From the NCBI RefSeq assembly GCF_018137945.1, contig NZ_CP073089.1:1426001-1490000 (forward strand): DNA of 64,000 nucleotides, read 5' to 3'. Both the position numbers and the translations under genes were made by a program. The notes beneath the pieces were generated by a model that was not told where the DNA came from, searched no databases, and saw nothing but the letters and a program-made list of their open reading frames with translations. Positions 16,311 to 25,757 of this stretch are shown piece by piece; position 1 is the stretch's first letter, and each line of letters starts with the position of its first letter. The stretch is from Brevibacterium sp. W7.2. Lineage in GTDB: Bacteria > Actinomycetota > Actinomycetes > Actinomycetales > Brevibacteriaceae.

Positions 16311-19199
16311 ATGGCGACCAGAACGACTTCCCCCGCTTCTGGCACCGGCAAGCGCTCTGCCTCGAAGGCGAAGGGTGGTTCCGGACAAGCGGGGACCGAA
16401 GACCCCGGGACAAACGTTGTCACCGGTGCGTGGAGGGGAGTGGCCCACATGGCCGGCAACCGTGCGCGAAAGATCCTCAGCGACGAACCGGACGAGCAGT
16501 CCCCGACGAAGAGGGACGGCACCGCGTTCTTCCTCATCGGCCTCTCGATCGTCATCGCCGCCTTCGAATGGTGGAACATCCCCGGCGCGATCAGCGACGT
16601 CGTCCGCAACGTCGTCGAGGGCACCTTCGGCCGCGTGGCCCTGGCCCTGCCCGTGATCTTCACCGGCTACGCGATCCGCCTGTTCCTCCGCGGCGACGAC
16701 AACCGCGGCAACAACCGGATCCTCATCGGCATCATCCTCCTGCTGCTCTCGGCCGCGGGACTCGCCCACATCGCGGCTGGCAACCCGACGTTCGTCAACT
16801 CGCGCGAGGCGATGGCCAACGGCGGCGGGGCGCTCGGCTTCGTCGTCTCCTCACCGCTCGTCGTCGCGACGACCGTCTACGTCGCCGTGCCGCTGCTCGT
16901 CCTCCTCGGACTCTTCTCCCTCCTCGTCATCACCGCGACCCCCGTCCGGGCGATCCCGCGGCGACTGACCGCGCTCTACCAGCGCCTCACCGGCGGTGCC
17001 CGCCCCGCCCCGGAGACCGCCGACGCCGAGGCCAGTGCCACCGACCTCGTCGCCGAGAACACCCACACCTCGAGCCTCAAACCGGTCATGGGCGCCAAGC
17101 GCCGGAGCCGGAAGAAGAAGACGGAGATCCCCGAGCTCGACCCGCCGGTCGACGACGACCTCGCCGACAAGGCCTACGACAAGGCCTACATCCGCGAGGA
17201 GGAGGTCTCCGACGAAGAGGCCGACACGACGGTCATCGACACCGAGCCGAAGTTCAAGCCCGGGGAGCGCCGCCCGACGAAGGCCGAACGCGAGGCCTCG
17301 GCGCTGAAGAAGGCCATCGGGATGTCCGACGACGCCCCGACCGTCGCGCACCAGACCAGCTCCGCCGCCGCCTCGGCGCCGGTGCCGACGACGAACACCC
17401 CGGCACCGCCTCCCACCGAGCAGCTGCCCGAACGCGTCGAACAGCTCACGCTCGCCGGCGACGTCACCTACACCCTGCCGAACTCCGACTACCTCGTTCC
17501 CGGCCCCCCGGCCAAGGAGCGCTCGGAGGCCAACGACCGCGTCGTCGAGGCCCTCCGCGACGTCCTCGAGCAGTTCAAGATCGACGCCCAGGTCACCGGC
17601 TTCTCCCGCGGCCCGACGGTGACCCGCTACGAGGTCGAACTCGGCGCGGGCACGAAGGTCGAGAAGGTCACGGCGCTGAGCAAGAACATCGCCTACGCCG
17701 TGGCCAGCGCCGATGTCCGCATCCTCTCGCCGATCCCCGGCAAGAAGGCCATCGGCATCGAGATCCCGAACTCCGACCGGGAGAACGTCGCCCTCGGCGA
17801 CGTGCTGCGCTCGAAGGCCGCCCGCAAGACCGACCACCCGATGGTCATGGGCGTGGGCAAGGACGTCGAAGGCGGGTTCGTCGTCGCCGACCTCTCGAAG
17901 ATGCCCCACCTCCTCGTCGCCGGTGCCACCGGCGCCGGCAAGTCGAGCTTCGTCAACTCGATGATCACCTCGATCATGATGCGTGCGACCCCCGACGAGG
18001 TCCGGATGATCCTCGTCGACCCCAAGCGCGTGGAGCTGACGATCTACGAGGGCATCCCGCACCTCATCACCCCGATCATCACGAACCCGAAGAAGGCCGC
18101 CGAGGCGCTCGAATGGGTCGTGCGCGAGATGGACGCCCGCTACGACGACCTCGCGAACTTCGGGTTCAAGCACATCAAGGAGTTCAACAAGGCCGTCCGC
18201 GAGGGCCGCGTCCAGGTGCCCGCCGGGTCCGAGCGCGTCCTCCAGCCCTACCCGTACCTCCTCGTCGTCGTCGACGAGCTCGCCGACCTCATGATGGTCG
18301 CCCCGCGCGACGTCGAGGCCTCGATCCAGCGGATCACGCAGCTCGCCCGCGCCGCCGGCATCCACCTCGTGCTCGCCACGCAGCGCCCCAGCGTCGACGT
18401 CGTCACCGGCCTCATCAAGGCCAACGTGCCCTCGCGGCTGGCGTTCGCGACCTCGTCGCTGGCCGACTCCCGGGTCGTCCTCGACCAGCCGGGCGCGGAG
18501 AAGCTCATCGGCCAGGGTGACGCCCTGTTCCTCCCGATGGGCGCCGCGAAGCCGATGCGCGTCCAGGGCGCGTGGGTCAACGAGTCGGAGATCGAGAAGG
18601 TCGTCGAGCACGTCAAGGGCCAGCTCACCCCGAACTACCGGGAGGACGTCGCCGTCGAGGCGCCGAAGAAGCAGATCGACGAGGAGATCGGCGACGACCT
18701 CGAACTCCTCCTCCAGGCCGCCGAGCAGGTCGTGACGACCCAGTTCGGCTCGACGTCGATGCTCCAGCGCAAGCTGCGCGTCGGCTTCGCGAAGGCCGGC
18801 CGCCTCATGGACCTCATGGAGTCCCGCGGCATCGTCGGACCCTCCGAGGGCTCGAAGGCCCGCGACGTCCTCGTCCGCCCCGAGGATCTCCCGGCCACCC
18901 TCGCCGTCATCAAGGGGGAGACCCCGCCCGCCGAGGCGGGGGCCGGCAGTGCGCCATCGGCCGCCGACGACTTCGCCGAGGACTTCGACGACGAGGACGG
19001 CTACGGCGCGACCGGCGACGATCGCGGCGACCACGGTCCGTCGTCCGCGGGAGGGTCGGCCGCCTCGGCGCGCACCGATCCCTACGCCAACGGCGTCGGA
19101 CACGCCGAGGACCTCCAGGTCGGCGACATCGACCCGGAGACCGGACTCGAAGTCGTCGAGGCCTCCGGAGAGGACGCCTGGCAGCTGACGGGACGCTGA
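16311..19199 (+). CDS. ftsK: DNA translocase FtsK/SpoIIIE
   Basis: A 962-aa septal DNA translocase. Four or five membrane helices lie at about residues 65-215, followed by a charged linker to about residue 385 and the RecA-like motor. Walker A GATGAGKSS is at about residue 539 and Walker B LLVVVDELADLM at about residue 648. The C-terminal winged-helix gamma domain, which reads polar motifs on DNA, is at about residues 795-870, and an acidic tail of about 90 residues follows. Start at the ATG at 16311 with AGGA 8 bases upstream. It opens the conserved ftsK-pgsA-cinA-clgR-recA run. A 14-bp-stem terminator follows. Confidence 0.96.
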   Translation: MATRTTSPASGTGKRSASKAKGGSGQAGTEDPGTNVVTGAWRGVAHMAGNRARKILSDEPDEQSPTKRDGTAFFLIGLSIVIAAFEWWNIPGAISDVVRNVVEGTFGRVALALPVIFTGYAIRLFLRGDDNRGNNRILIGIILLLLSAAGLAHIAAGNPTFVNSREAMANGGGALGFVVSSPLVVATTVYVAVPLLVLLGLFSLLVITATPVRAIPRRLTALYQRLTGGARPAPETADAEASATDLVAENTHTSSLKPVMGAKRRSRKKKTEIPELDPPVDDDLADKAYDKAYIREEEVSDEEADTTVIDTEPKFKPGERRPTKAEREASALKKAIGMSDDAPTVAHQTSSAAASAPVPTTNTPAPPPTEQLPERVEQLTLAGDVTYTLPNSDYLVPGPPAKERSEANDRVVEALRDVLEQFKIDAQVTGFSRGPTVTRYEVELGAGTKVEKVTALSKNIAYAVASADVRILSPIPGKKAIGIEIPNSDRENVALGDVLRSKAARKTDHPMVMGVGKDVEGGFVVADLSKMPHLLVAGATGAGKSSFVNSMITSIMMRATPDEVRMILVDPKRVELTIYEGIPHLITPIITNPKKAAEALEWVVREMDARYDDLANFGFKHIKEFNKAVREGRVQVPAGSERVLQPYPYLLVVVDELADLMMVAPRDVEASIQRITQLARAAGIHLVLATQRPSVDVVTGLIKANVPSRLAFATSSLADSRVVLDQPGAEKLIGQGDALFLPMGAAKPMRVQGAWVNESEIEKVVEHVKGQLTPNYREDVAVEAPKKQIDEEIGDDLELLLQAAEQVVTTQFGSTSMLQRKLRVGFAKAGRLMDLMESRGIVGPSEGSKARDVLVRPEDLPATLAVIKGETPPAEAGAGSAPSAADDFAEDFDDEDGYGATGDDRGDHGPSSAGGSAASARTDPYANGVGHAEDLQVGDIDPETGLEVVEASGEDAWQLTGR

Positions 19200-19205
19200 C
19201 GACCG

Positions 19206-19239
19206 CGAAGCCGGCCACCGATCGGGGTGGCCGGCTTCG
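19206..19239 (+). terminator. Strong hairpin terminator after ftsK
   Basis: Perfect 14-base arms, CGAAGCCGGCCACC and its complement, flank a 6-base loop seven bases after the ftsK stop. No T-run follows, which is common in high-GC actinobacteria. Confidence 0.75.
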
Positions 19240-19266
19240 TGCTGTCCGCTGCGTTGCCTCGGCTGC

Positions 19267-19327
19267 ATGGCCCCGGCTGCGGTCCGCGCTCACGGCTGCG
19301 ATCCGCGCTCCCGGCTGCGGTCTCGGA
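19267..19327 (+). repeat. Short tandem repeat of about 19 bp upstream of pgsA
   Basis: Three imperfect copies of a unit reading CGGCTGCGGTCCGCGCTC sit immediately upstream of the pgsA start. They would lie in the pgsA leader or promoter. No function is assigned. Confidence 0.5.
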
Positions 19328-19339
19328 TAGGGTTGAGGT

Positions 19340-20104
19340 GTGAACGATCGCCCCGAGACCCCGCCCACTGCCGAACCGAGCGCCTGGAACCTCCCGAATG
19401 CCCTGACGGTGGTGCGGATCCTCCTCGTTCCCGTCTTCCTCGTCCTCCTCCTCAACGACGGGGGACAGGACCTCACGACTCGGTGGTGGGCGCTTGCGGT
19501 GTTCCTGCTGGCGATGGCCACGGACAAGATCGACGGCGACCTCGCCCGCAAATACAACCTCATCACGAACTTCGGCAAGATCGCCGACCCCATCGCCGAC
19601 AAATCGCTCATGGCCGCGGCCCTCATCGGGCTCGCGCTCGTCGGCGAGCTGCCGTGGTGGGTGCCGGTCATCATCCTCGTGCGCGAACTCGGCATCACCG
19701 TGCTGCGCTTCTTCATGATCCGCATCGCCGTCATGCCCGCCTCGAAGGGCGGCAAGCTCAAGACCGTCCTCCAGACCGTCGCGATCGGGCTGTTCCTCCT
19801 GCTCAAGCCGCTCGCGTTCATCGTCCCCGTCCCCGTGGCGATGGTCCTCATCGTCGTCGCGTGGGTCGTCATGGCTGCCGCGATCGTCGTCACGATCGTC
19901 ACCGGCATCGACTACTGCATCCAGGCGGCGCGGTTGGCCCGCACCGCCCATTCCGGCGGCGAGGCGACCGATCGTCCCACGTCCGACGGGACGTCTGCGG
20001 GCGGCTCGGTCCGGCAGCCCGGTCACGGCGAGGCCGGCGGACCCGGATCGGGACCGGACGAGGCCGAGGATTCCGAGGGACCGCGGACCGGCGATGGCCG
20101 GTGA
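19340..20104 (+). CDS. pgsA: CDP-diacylglycerol--glycerol-3-phosphate 3-phosphatidyltransferase
   Basis: A 254-aa membrane enzyme that makes phosphatidylglycerophosphate, the first committed step to phosphatidylglycerol and cardiolipin. The CDP-alcohol phosphotransferase motif DG-x2-AR-x8-G-x3-D-x3-D is visible at about residues 66-88 (DGDLAR ... GKIADPIAD). Several hydrophobic helices follow. The C-terminal 50 residues are polar and low in complexity. GTG start with GAGG overlapping upstream. The stop overlaps the cinA start by 11 bases. Confidence 0.93.
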   Translation: MNDRPETPPTAEPSAWNLPNALTVVRILLVPVFLVLLLNDGGQDLTTRWWALAVFLLAMATDKIDGDLARKYNLITNFGKIADPIADKSLMAAALIGLALVGELPWWVPVIILVRELGITVLRFFMIRIAVMPASKGGKLKTVLQTVAIGLFLLLKPLAFIVPVPVAMVLIVVAWVVMAAAIVVTIVTGIDYCIQAARLARTAHSGGEATDRPTSDGTSAGGSVRQPGHGEAGGPGSGPDEAEDSEGPRTGDGR

Positions 20105-20669
20105 CCTGCTCGCGGAGTCCCGGGAGATCATCGCGACCTGCGCGCAGCTGGGACTCTCGGTCGCCTCGGCGGAATCCCTGACCGCCGGCCGATTCGTCTC
20201 CACCCTCGTCGACGTCCCCGGCGCCTCCGCAGTCGTTCGCGGCGGCCTCGTCACTTATGCGACCGACCTCAAGGCGAGCCTCGCCGGCGTCGACCCCGAG
20301 CGTCTCGAGGAGACGGGACCCGTCGACGAGGTCGTCGCCGCGCAGATGGCCGTCGGCGCCGCCCGCGCCTGCGTCGCCGACATCGGCGTCTCCTGCACGG
20401 GAGTCGCCGGACCGGACCCGCAGGACGGCAAGGAGGTCGGCCTCGTCTACACGGCGATCGCGTTCGGCTCCCGCGCCCACGTCGTCGAACACCGCTTCAC
20501 CGGGGACCGGGAGGCGATCCGGTCGGCCACGGTCGCGGCCATGGTCGAGCGCCTCGGCGAGTTCGTCGCGAAGCTCGCATTCGGACCCGACCCGGCCACG
20601 GGTGGGGCGGGAAGCGGTGGGGCGGCTGCTGGTTCGGACTCTGCCGGCACGGACACCGGCGCGGAATAA
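20094..20669 (+). CDS. cinA: CinA-family nicotinamide-nucleotide amidohydrolase (PncC type)
   Basis: A 191-aa stand-alone CinA C-terminal domain, which in characterised members deamidates nicotinamide mononucleotide in NAD salvage. Family motifs include VASAESLTAGR near the N terminus and TCGxAGP-like CTGVAGPDPQ at about residue 103. The N-terminal MoCF domain of full CinA is absent, as is usual beside pgsA in actinobacteria. Its start overlaps the pgsA stop, implying translational coupling. Confidence 0.9.
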   Translation: MAGDLLAESREIIATCAQLGLSVASAESLTAGRFVSTLVDVPGASAVVRGGLVTYATDLKASLAGVDPERLEETGPVDEVVAAQMAVGAARACVADIGVSCTGVAGPDPQDGKEVGLVYTAIAFGSRAHVVEHRFTGDREAIRSATVAAMVERLGEFVAKLAFGPDPATGGAGSGGAAAGSDSAGTDTGAE

Positions 20670-20844
20670 CTTCCCTTGTGCGATGGTTGAGTGTTCAAGA
20701 TGACATACGCACAGACATGCCACCGCGCCGGTTTCTCCGAAAGGACTGGCAATACCCCCATCTCACCCGCTCAGGTTGGCGCCCCCGCGCGACCGGGCTG
20801 TAAAGTTGAATCCACGATCGCGCGATCAAAGGGAGGGACGCACA

Positions 20845-21174
20845 ATGTTACTGAGAGTTGAAATCGGCGATGCCCTGCGTTCCGCTCGCCGCCGTCAGGG
20901 ACGGACGCTGCGCGATGTCTCCACGGGAGCCAGCGTGTCGCTCGGCTACCTCAGCGAGATCGAACGCGGACAGAAGGAAGCCTCCTCGGAGCTCCTCTCC
21001 GCGATCTGCGAAGCTCTTGAGCTGCCGGTCTCGGCGCTGCTCAGCGAGGTCTCGGACCGCTTCGCCCTCGAAGAGGGTGTCGCCATCCCCGACACCATCC
21101 CGCAGGAGCTCTCGGACAAGATCCTCGGTCACCCGGGCGGTTACCCGACCCCGCGGCTGGCTGCCAAGCCGTAA
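20845..21174 (+). CDS. clgR: XRE-family regulator, ClgR-like
   Basis: A 109-aa DNA-binding protein with a Cro/C1-type helix-turn-helix at about residues 8-63 ([20 protein letters not shown]). Position between cinA and recA, size and sequence match ClgR of corynebacteria and mycobacteria, which activates clp protease genes under proteotoxic stress and is itself degraded by Clp. The ATG at 20845 has GGGAGG 8 bases upstream. The 175-base region before it holds no gene and no confident operator. Its stop overlaps the DUF3046 start. Confidence 0.88.
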   Translation: MLLRVEIGDALRSARRRQGRTLRDVSTGASVSLGYLSEIERGQKEASSELLSAICEALELPVSALLSEVSDRFALEEGVAIPDTIPQELSDKILGHPGGYPTPRLAAKP

Positions 21175-21401
21175 TGCGCCACACGCTCTACTGGACCCTC
21201 ATGAACGAGGAGTTCGGGGAGGCGCGCGCCGCATCCCTCCACACCGACCTCACTCTGAGCAGCCTCGGCTCGGTGACCGCCGCCGAGGCCTTCCGCCAGG
21301 GCATCGAACCCCGTGACATCTGGATCGCCGTGTGCGATTCGATGGGCGTGCCCGAATCGCGGCGCCTCGGCAAGGAGAAGCCGCGGTCCCGGCCGTTCTG
21401 A
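21174..21401 (+). CDS. DUF3046 family protein
   Basis: A 75-aa protein of the actinobacterial DUF3046 family, found beside recA (as in mycobacteria). It begins [18 protein letters not shown] and is acidic-to-neutral with no membrane segment. Function is unknown. The ATG overlaps the clgR stop (TAATG), so the two are probably co-translated. Confidence 0.9.
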   Translation: MRHTLYWTLMNEEFGEARAASLHTDLTLSSLGSVTAAEAFRQGIEPRDIWIAVCDSMGVPESRRLGKEKPRSRPF

Positions 21402-21484
21402 GCTGCTGAGCTTGGCGGAGATGCTGGCTGGTGTGGCCGGCGCGCAGGGGTGCCGACAATCTTCGAACGACACGCCGCAACATT

Positions 21485-21514
21485 TCGAACACATGTTCTT
21501 ATATCGGCTATGAT
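21485..21514 (+). promoter_or_regulatory. LexA (SOS) box and promoter of recA
   Basis: TCGAACacatGTTCTT at 21485-21500 matches the actinobacterial LexA box TCGAAC-N4-GTTCGA except for the last two bases. A -10-like TATGAT follows at 21509-21514, so LexA would cover the -35 region. The recA start is 130 bases downstream, leaving a long leader in which no structure was recognised. Confidence 0.8.
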
Positions 21515-21643
21515 GGTGAGCGAATCACGGGACCTGTGACCACGAGTGGCCGGTTGTCCACAGGGGAGATCGCTTCCCTGTCGTCATGTCAGTGCCATCT
21601 TCTAGCCTTGGTCTCACAGTTTGCGAACACTTTAGGAGAGGTC

Positions 21644-22729
21644 ATGGCGCGTACACCCAAGAACCTGCAGATCCCCACCGGCGGCGACAAGTCCAAGGCG
21701 CTCGACGCCGCGCTCGGCCAGATCGACCGCAACTACGGCAAGGGCGCGATCATGCGCCTCGGCGAAGGAGTCCGGGAGCCCATCGAGTCGATCCCGACCG
21801 GCTCGGTCGCTCTCGACATCGCGCTCGGCATCGGCGGTCTCCCGCGCGGCCGCGTCGTCGAGATCTACGGACCGGAGTCCTCCGGCAAGACGACGGTCGC
21901 CCTCCACGCGGTGGCGAACGCCCAGAAGGCCGGCGGCATCGCCGCGTTCATCGACGCGGAGCACGCGCTCGACCCCGAGTACGCGAAGAAGCTCGGCGTC
22001 GACACCGATCAGCTCCTCGTCTCCCAGCCCGACACCGGTGAGCAGGCGCTCGAGATCGCCGACATGCTCATCCGCTCCGGCGCACTCGACATCATCGTCA
22101 TCGACTCCGTCGCCGCCCTCGTGCCGAAGGCCGAGATCGAAGGCGAGATGGGCGACAGCCACGTCGGTCTCCAGGCCCGCCTGATGTCGCAGGCGCTGCG
22201 CAAGATCACCGGTGCCCTCGCCCAGTCGAAGACCACGGCGATCTTCATCAACCAGCTCCGTGAGAAGGTCGGCGTCTTCTTCGGCTCCCCGGAGACGACC
22301 TCGGGCGGCAAGGCGCTGAAGTTCTACGCCTCCGTGCGCATCGACGTCCGCCGCATCGAGACCCTCAAGGAGGGCCAGGATGCGATCGGCAACCGGACGC
22401 GGGCGAAGATCGTCAAGAACAAGGTGGCCCCGCCGTTCAAGCAGGCCGAGTTCGACATCCTCTACGGCCACGGCATCTCCCGCGAAGGCAGCCTCATCGA
22501 CATGGGCGTCGACAACGGGATCATTCGCAAGTCCGGTTCGTGGTTCACCTACGACGGCGACCAGCTGGGCCAGGGCAAGGAGAACGTCCGTAACTTCCTC
22601 CGCGACAACCCCGGCCTCGCCGAGGAGATCGAGCTGAAGATCAAGCACAAGATGGGCCTCATCAAGGTCGAGGACGAGACCACGGAGTCCGCTGCCGCCG
22701 AGGAGACGGACGACGTCGAGATCTCGTGA
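21644..22729 (+). CDS. recA: Recombinase RecA
   Basis: A 361-aa RecA, which forms filaments on single-stranded DNA, drives strand exchange and triggers LexA self-cleavage. Walker A GPESSGKT is at about residue 78, with the family sequence [14 protein letters not shown] at about residue 225. No intein is present. The C terminus is acidic as usual. Start at the ATG at 21644 with TAGGAGAG upstream. An SOS box lies 144 bases upstream. recX follows, and lexA lies about 10 kb downstream. Confidence 0.98.
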   Translation: MARTPKNLQIPTGGDKSKALDAALGQIDRNYGKGAIMRLGEGVREPIESIPTGSVALDIALGIGGLPRGRVVEIYGPESSGKTTVALHAVANAQKAGGIAAFIDAEHALDPEYAKKLGVDTDQLLVSQPDTGEQALEIADMLIRSGALDIIVIDSVAALVPKAEIEGEMGDSHVGLQARLMSQALRKITGALAQSKTTAIFINQLREKVGVFFGSPETTSGGKALKFYASVRIDVRRIETLKEGQDAIGNRTRAKIVKNKVAPPFKQAEFDILYGHGISREGSLIDMGVDNGIIRKSGSWFTYDGDQLGQGKENVRNFLRDNPGLAEEIELKIKHKMGLIKVEDETTESAAAEETDDVEIS

Positions 22730-22772
22730 CCGTGTGCCGGACCGCGCGACCTGTGCGCGGAGTCGGCACGAT

Positions 22773-22798
22773 CTCATGACCTCATGACCTCATGACTG
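22773..22798 (+). repeat. Three 8-bp direct repeats between recA and recX
   Basis: CTCATGAC occurs three times head to tail in the 79-base recA-recX spacer. Each copy contains an ATG out of frame with recX or not followed by a useful frame. It may reflect slippage; no regulatory role is evident. Confidence 0.5.
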
Positions 22799-22808
22799 GG
22801 GGAGACCC

Positions 22809-23558
22809 ATGACCGAAGAGCGCACTTCCGATGCTCGCCGTCCAGGCGAGCCGGGGCCCGAACCCGCTCAGCTCAGCGCCCTGCGCGCGGCGATGTCCGA
22901 CCTCGAACATCGTCACGCGCAGGGGGAGTCGGGGTTCTTCGCCGGGCTCGCGGCGGCGGGCGACGAGGTCGCACCAACGAGAGATGATGTCGCGTCGGCG
23001 AGAGATGCGATCGCCGAGGCGGGGGAGCAGCCCGCTCGGGCCGATGCTCTTTCTCTCGCCCCCGACGTCGGGGACTCCCCGGAGTTCGCCGAGTCCTATG
23101 CGAAGGCGAAGAAGACGGCGCTCAACATGCTCGCGATGCGCGACCACTCGAGCACCGAGCTGCGGGAGAAGCTCGCGAAACGCGACTTCGACCCGGCCGC
23201 GATCGACCGGCTCATCACCAAGCTCGAACGCTCGAACCTCCTTAACGACACCGAGTTCGCCCGCCGCTTCGCCAAGGCCCAGCGTGAGGGAAAGAAGCTC
23301 TCCCGCTCGGCCCTGCGCCGGCAGCTGAGCCGGAAGGGCATCGACGAGGACACGATCGTCGGCGTCGTCGACGAGGTCGACGGCGGAGCCGAGGGTGAGG
23401 AGAGCCTCGCCCGCGACGTCGCCGAGAAGAAGGCGCGGTCGACCCGCGGCCTCGACCACGAGGTGCGCGAACGCCGGATCCTCGGGATGCTCGCCCGCCG
23501 CGGGTTCTCCTCGACGATCTGCCTCAAGGTCACCCGCGAGGTGCTCGCCGAGGGCTGA
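22809..23558 (+). CDS. recX: Regulatory protein RecX
   Basis: A 249-aa RecX, which binds RecA filaments and limits recombinase activity. The conserved core of three helix-triplet repeats begins at about residue 97 (AKKTALNMLAMRDHSSTELR) and runs to the end. The first 95 residues are an unconserved charged extension, longer than in many RecX proteins. GGGGGAG precedes the ATG. It lies 79 bases after recA and is probably co-transcribed, so SOS induced. Confidence 0.93.
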   Translation: MTEERTSDARRPGEPGPEPAQLSALRAAMSDLEHRHAQGESGFFAGLAAAGDEVAPTRDDVASARDAIAEAGEQPARADALSLAPDVGDSPEFAESYAKAKKTALNMLAMRDHSSTELREKLAKRDFDPAAIDRLITKLERSNLLNDTEFARRFAKAQREGKKLSRSALRRQLSRKGIDEDTIVGVVDEVDGGAEGEESLARDVAEKKARSTRGLDHEVRERRILGMLARRGFSSTICLKVTREVLAEG

Positions 23559-23604
23559 GTCGGCGACAGCGGAGACACGGGCGCGGCGGTAGAATGGTGG
23601 GGCC

Positions 23605-25101
23605 ATGACTGAACTCATCGACGCCCCGCACACCACCGACGCGCATGCGCGCAGCTACGAGGTCAAGACCTACGGCTGCCAGATGAACGTCCACGATTCC
23701 GAACGCCTGTCCGGCCTCCTCGACGACGCCGGATACGTCCGCGCCGACGTCGACGCCCAGGCCGACGTCGTCGTCTTCAACACGTGTGCGGTGCGGGAGA
23801 ACGCCGACAACCGCCTCTACGGCAACCTCGGTCGACTCGCGAGGGTCAAGGAGAACCACCCCGGCCTCCAGATCGCCGTCGGCGGCTGCATGGCCCAGAA
23901 GGACCGCGACACGATCGTGAAGAAGGCCCCCTGGGTCGACGTCGTCTTCGGCACCCACAACATGGGGTCGCTGCCCGCGCTCCTCGAACGCGCCCGGCAC
24001 AACGACGAAGCCCAGGTCGAGATCCTCGAAAGTCTCGACGTCTTCCCCTCGACCCTGCCCAGCCGCCGTGAATCCCAGCACTCCGGGTGGGTGTCGATCT
24101 CCGTCGGCTGCAACAACACGTGCACGTTCTGCATCGTCCCCAGCCTCCGCGGCAAGGAGAAGGACCGCCGTCCCGGCGACATCCTCGCCGAGGTCGAAGC
24201 CCTCGTCGCCGACGGGGTCGTCGAAGTCACCCTGCTCGGGCAGAACGTCAACTCCTACGGCGCCGAATTCCGTGACAAGGGCGCGTTCGCCAAGCTCCTG
24301 CGCGCCGTCGGCAATGTCGAGGGCATCGAACGCGTGCGCTTCACGAGTCCGCACCCCGCGGCCTTCTCCGACGACGTCATCGACGCGATGGCCGAGACCC
24401 CGACCGTCATGCCGCAGCTGCACATGCCCCTGCAGTCGGGTTCCGACCGGATTCTCAAGGCGATGCGCCGGTCCTACCGGACGAGCCGTTTCATGCGCAT
24501 CCTCGACACGGTCCGGGAGCAAATCCCGCACGCCGCGATCACCACCGACATCATCGTCGGCTTCCCCGGCGAGACCGAAGAGGACTTCGCCGGCACGATG
24601 GACATCGTCCGTCGTGCCCGGTTCTCCCAGGCCTTCACCTTCCAGTACTCGATTCGTCCCGGCACGCCCGCGGCCACGATGCCCGACCAGCTGCCCAAGG
24701 AGATCGTCCAGGAGCGGTTCGAACGCCTCATCGCCCTCCAGGACGAGATCGCGTGGGAGGAGAACAAGGCGCTCATCGGCACCGAGGTCGAGGTCCTCGT
24801 CACAAGCCTGCCGAACGCCGACTCCCCGCGCCTGAGCGGACGCGCCGCCGACAACCGGCTCGTCCACGTCTCGCCGCCGGCCGGCCTCGAGCTGCCGCGT
24901 CCCGGAGACTTCGTCACGGCAACGGTCACCGACGCGAAGCCGTACTTCCTCCTCGCCGACTCCGGCGTCAGCGTGCGGCCGTCGCGCGCCGGAGACGCCT
25001 TCGATCGCGCACAGGCCGACAGCTGCGGCACCCCGACCGCAGGAGTCACCCCCGGCGGCGCCACCGTGCTCGGAATGCCGACGATCCGCCCGCGCACCTG
25101 A
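23605..25101 (+). CDS. miaB: tRNA-2-methylthio-N6-dimethylallyladenosine synthase
   Basis: A 498-aa radical-SAM methylthiotransferase modifying A37 of UNN-reading tRNAs. The N-terminal UPF0004 domain has its three FeS cysteines ([25 protein letters not shown]). The radical-SAM motif CNNTCTFC is at about residue 172, and a TRAM domain lies at about residues 385-455. A disordered tail of about 40 residues follows. The next gene starts 1 base after the stop region. MiaA, which makes its substrate i6A, is two genes downstream. Confidence 0.96.
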   Translation: MTELIDAPHTTDAHARSYEVKTYGCQMNVHDSERLSGLLDDAGYVRADVDAQADVVVFNTCAVRENADNRLYGNLGRLARVKENHPGLQIAVGGCMAQKDRDTIVKKAPWVDVVFGTHNMGSLPALLERARHNDEAQVEILESLDVFPSTLPSRRESQHSGWVSISVGCNNTCTFCIVPSLRGKEKDRRPGDILAEVEALVADGVVEVTLLGQNVNSYGAEFRDKGAFAKLLRAVGNVEGIERVRFTSPHPAAFSDDVIDAMAETPTVMPQLHMPLQSGSDRILKAMRRSYRTSRFMRILDTVREQIPHAAITTDIIVGFPGETEEDFAGTMDIVRRARFSQAFTFQYSIRPGTPAATMPDQLPKEIVQERFERLIALQDEIAWEENKALIGTEVEVLVTSLPNADSPRLSGRAADNRLVHVSPPAGLELPRPGDFVTATVTDAKPYFLLADSGVSVRPSRAGDAFDRAQADSCGTPTAGVTPGGATVLGMPTIRPRT

Positions 25102-25102
25102 G

Positions 25103-25756
25103 ATGCGACGCCTCGCGCTCATCCCGGCCACCCCCGTGCTGCTGTCGCACATCGACCGCACCGAACCCCGACGCTCCCTTGCTGCCCGCGCAGCGATCCT
25201 CGACGTCCTGGCGATCGCCTCGGCGTGGGCCCTGCCGGTCGACACCCTGCCAGTCCTCCTCGGACTCGGCGGCTTCGGCATCGACCGCGGTATCGACACC
25301 CGCACCGGAGACCTCCTCGAGGCAGACGCCTGGGTCGACGCCGTCACCGCCCTGGACGAGGACGAGCGCGACGCCTGCCGCACCGCGCATCCGGGCCTGG
25401 CCATCGCCGCACTCCACGCGCACGAGGTCGGCGTGACCATCGGCGCGGCCGGCACGAGCGAGGACATGCTCGCGCCCATCGACCTCTCCGGCGCCGCCTC
25501 GGCGGATGCCCCACTCGCCCCCGTGCCCGGAGCGAGCGACTTCGACGCCGACGTCGCCGCCGCGATCGCACGCTGGGACACCCCGACCCTGCGGACCGCC
25601 GTGAGCGGCGCCCGCGCCGTCCACGCCGACCTCGACCTCCTCGGCGCCGCCCTCGACCACCCCGAGGTCGGCACCCCGGGGACCCGCGAGGTGACGATCG
25701 TCCACGACTCGACCGTCCACGACGTGCGCACCCTGTGCGCCGTGGCCGAAGGCTGA
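25103..25756 (+). CDS. Uncharacterised protein conserved between miaB and miaA
   Basis: A 217-aa alanine- and aspartate-rich soluble protein that I cannot assign a function. Its position between miaB and miaA is that of the conserved alanine-rich protein of mycobacteria (Rv2728c class). The N terminus ALIPATPVLLSHI and a later patch VTIVHDS could suit an extradiol-dioxygenase-like fold, but metal ligands are not convincing. It is packed tightly, starting 1 base after the miaB stop and ending 1 base before miaA, so it is surely in the operon. A link to tRNA modification is only inferred from position. Confidence 0.85.
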   Translation: MRRLALIPATPVLLSHIDRTEPRRSLAARAAILDVLAIASAWALPVDTLPVLLGLGGFGIDRGIDTRTGDLLEADAWVDAVTALDEDERDACRTAHPGLAIAALHAHEVGVTIGAAGTSEDMLAPIDLSGAASADAPLAPVPGASDFDADVAAAIARWDTPTLRTAVSGARAVHADLDLLGAALDHPEVGTPGTREVTIVHDSTVHDVRTLCAVAEG

Positions 25757-25757
25757 G

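Noticed and set aside
16311..19199. CGCCGAGGCG as the KOPS loading motif for this FtsK
   Set aside because: It occurs in both orientations over short distances, whereas FtsK loading motifs are strongly strand-polar.
16851..19268. An 805-codon minus-strand frame over ftsK
   Set aside because: Antisense shadow of ftsK, with no recognisable domain.
21644..22729. Intein within recA, as in some mycobacteria
   Set aside because: The protein is 361 residues with uninterrupted RecA motifs.
22773..22798. Triple CTCATGAC as alternative recX starts
   Set aside because: The ATGs are out of frame with recX or lack a Shine-Dalgarno; the ATG at 22809 has GGGGGAG.
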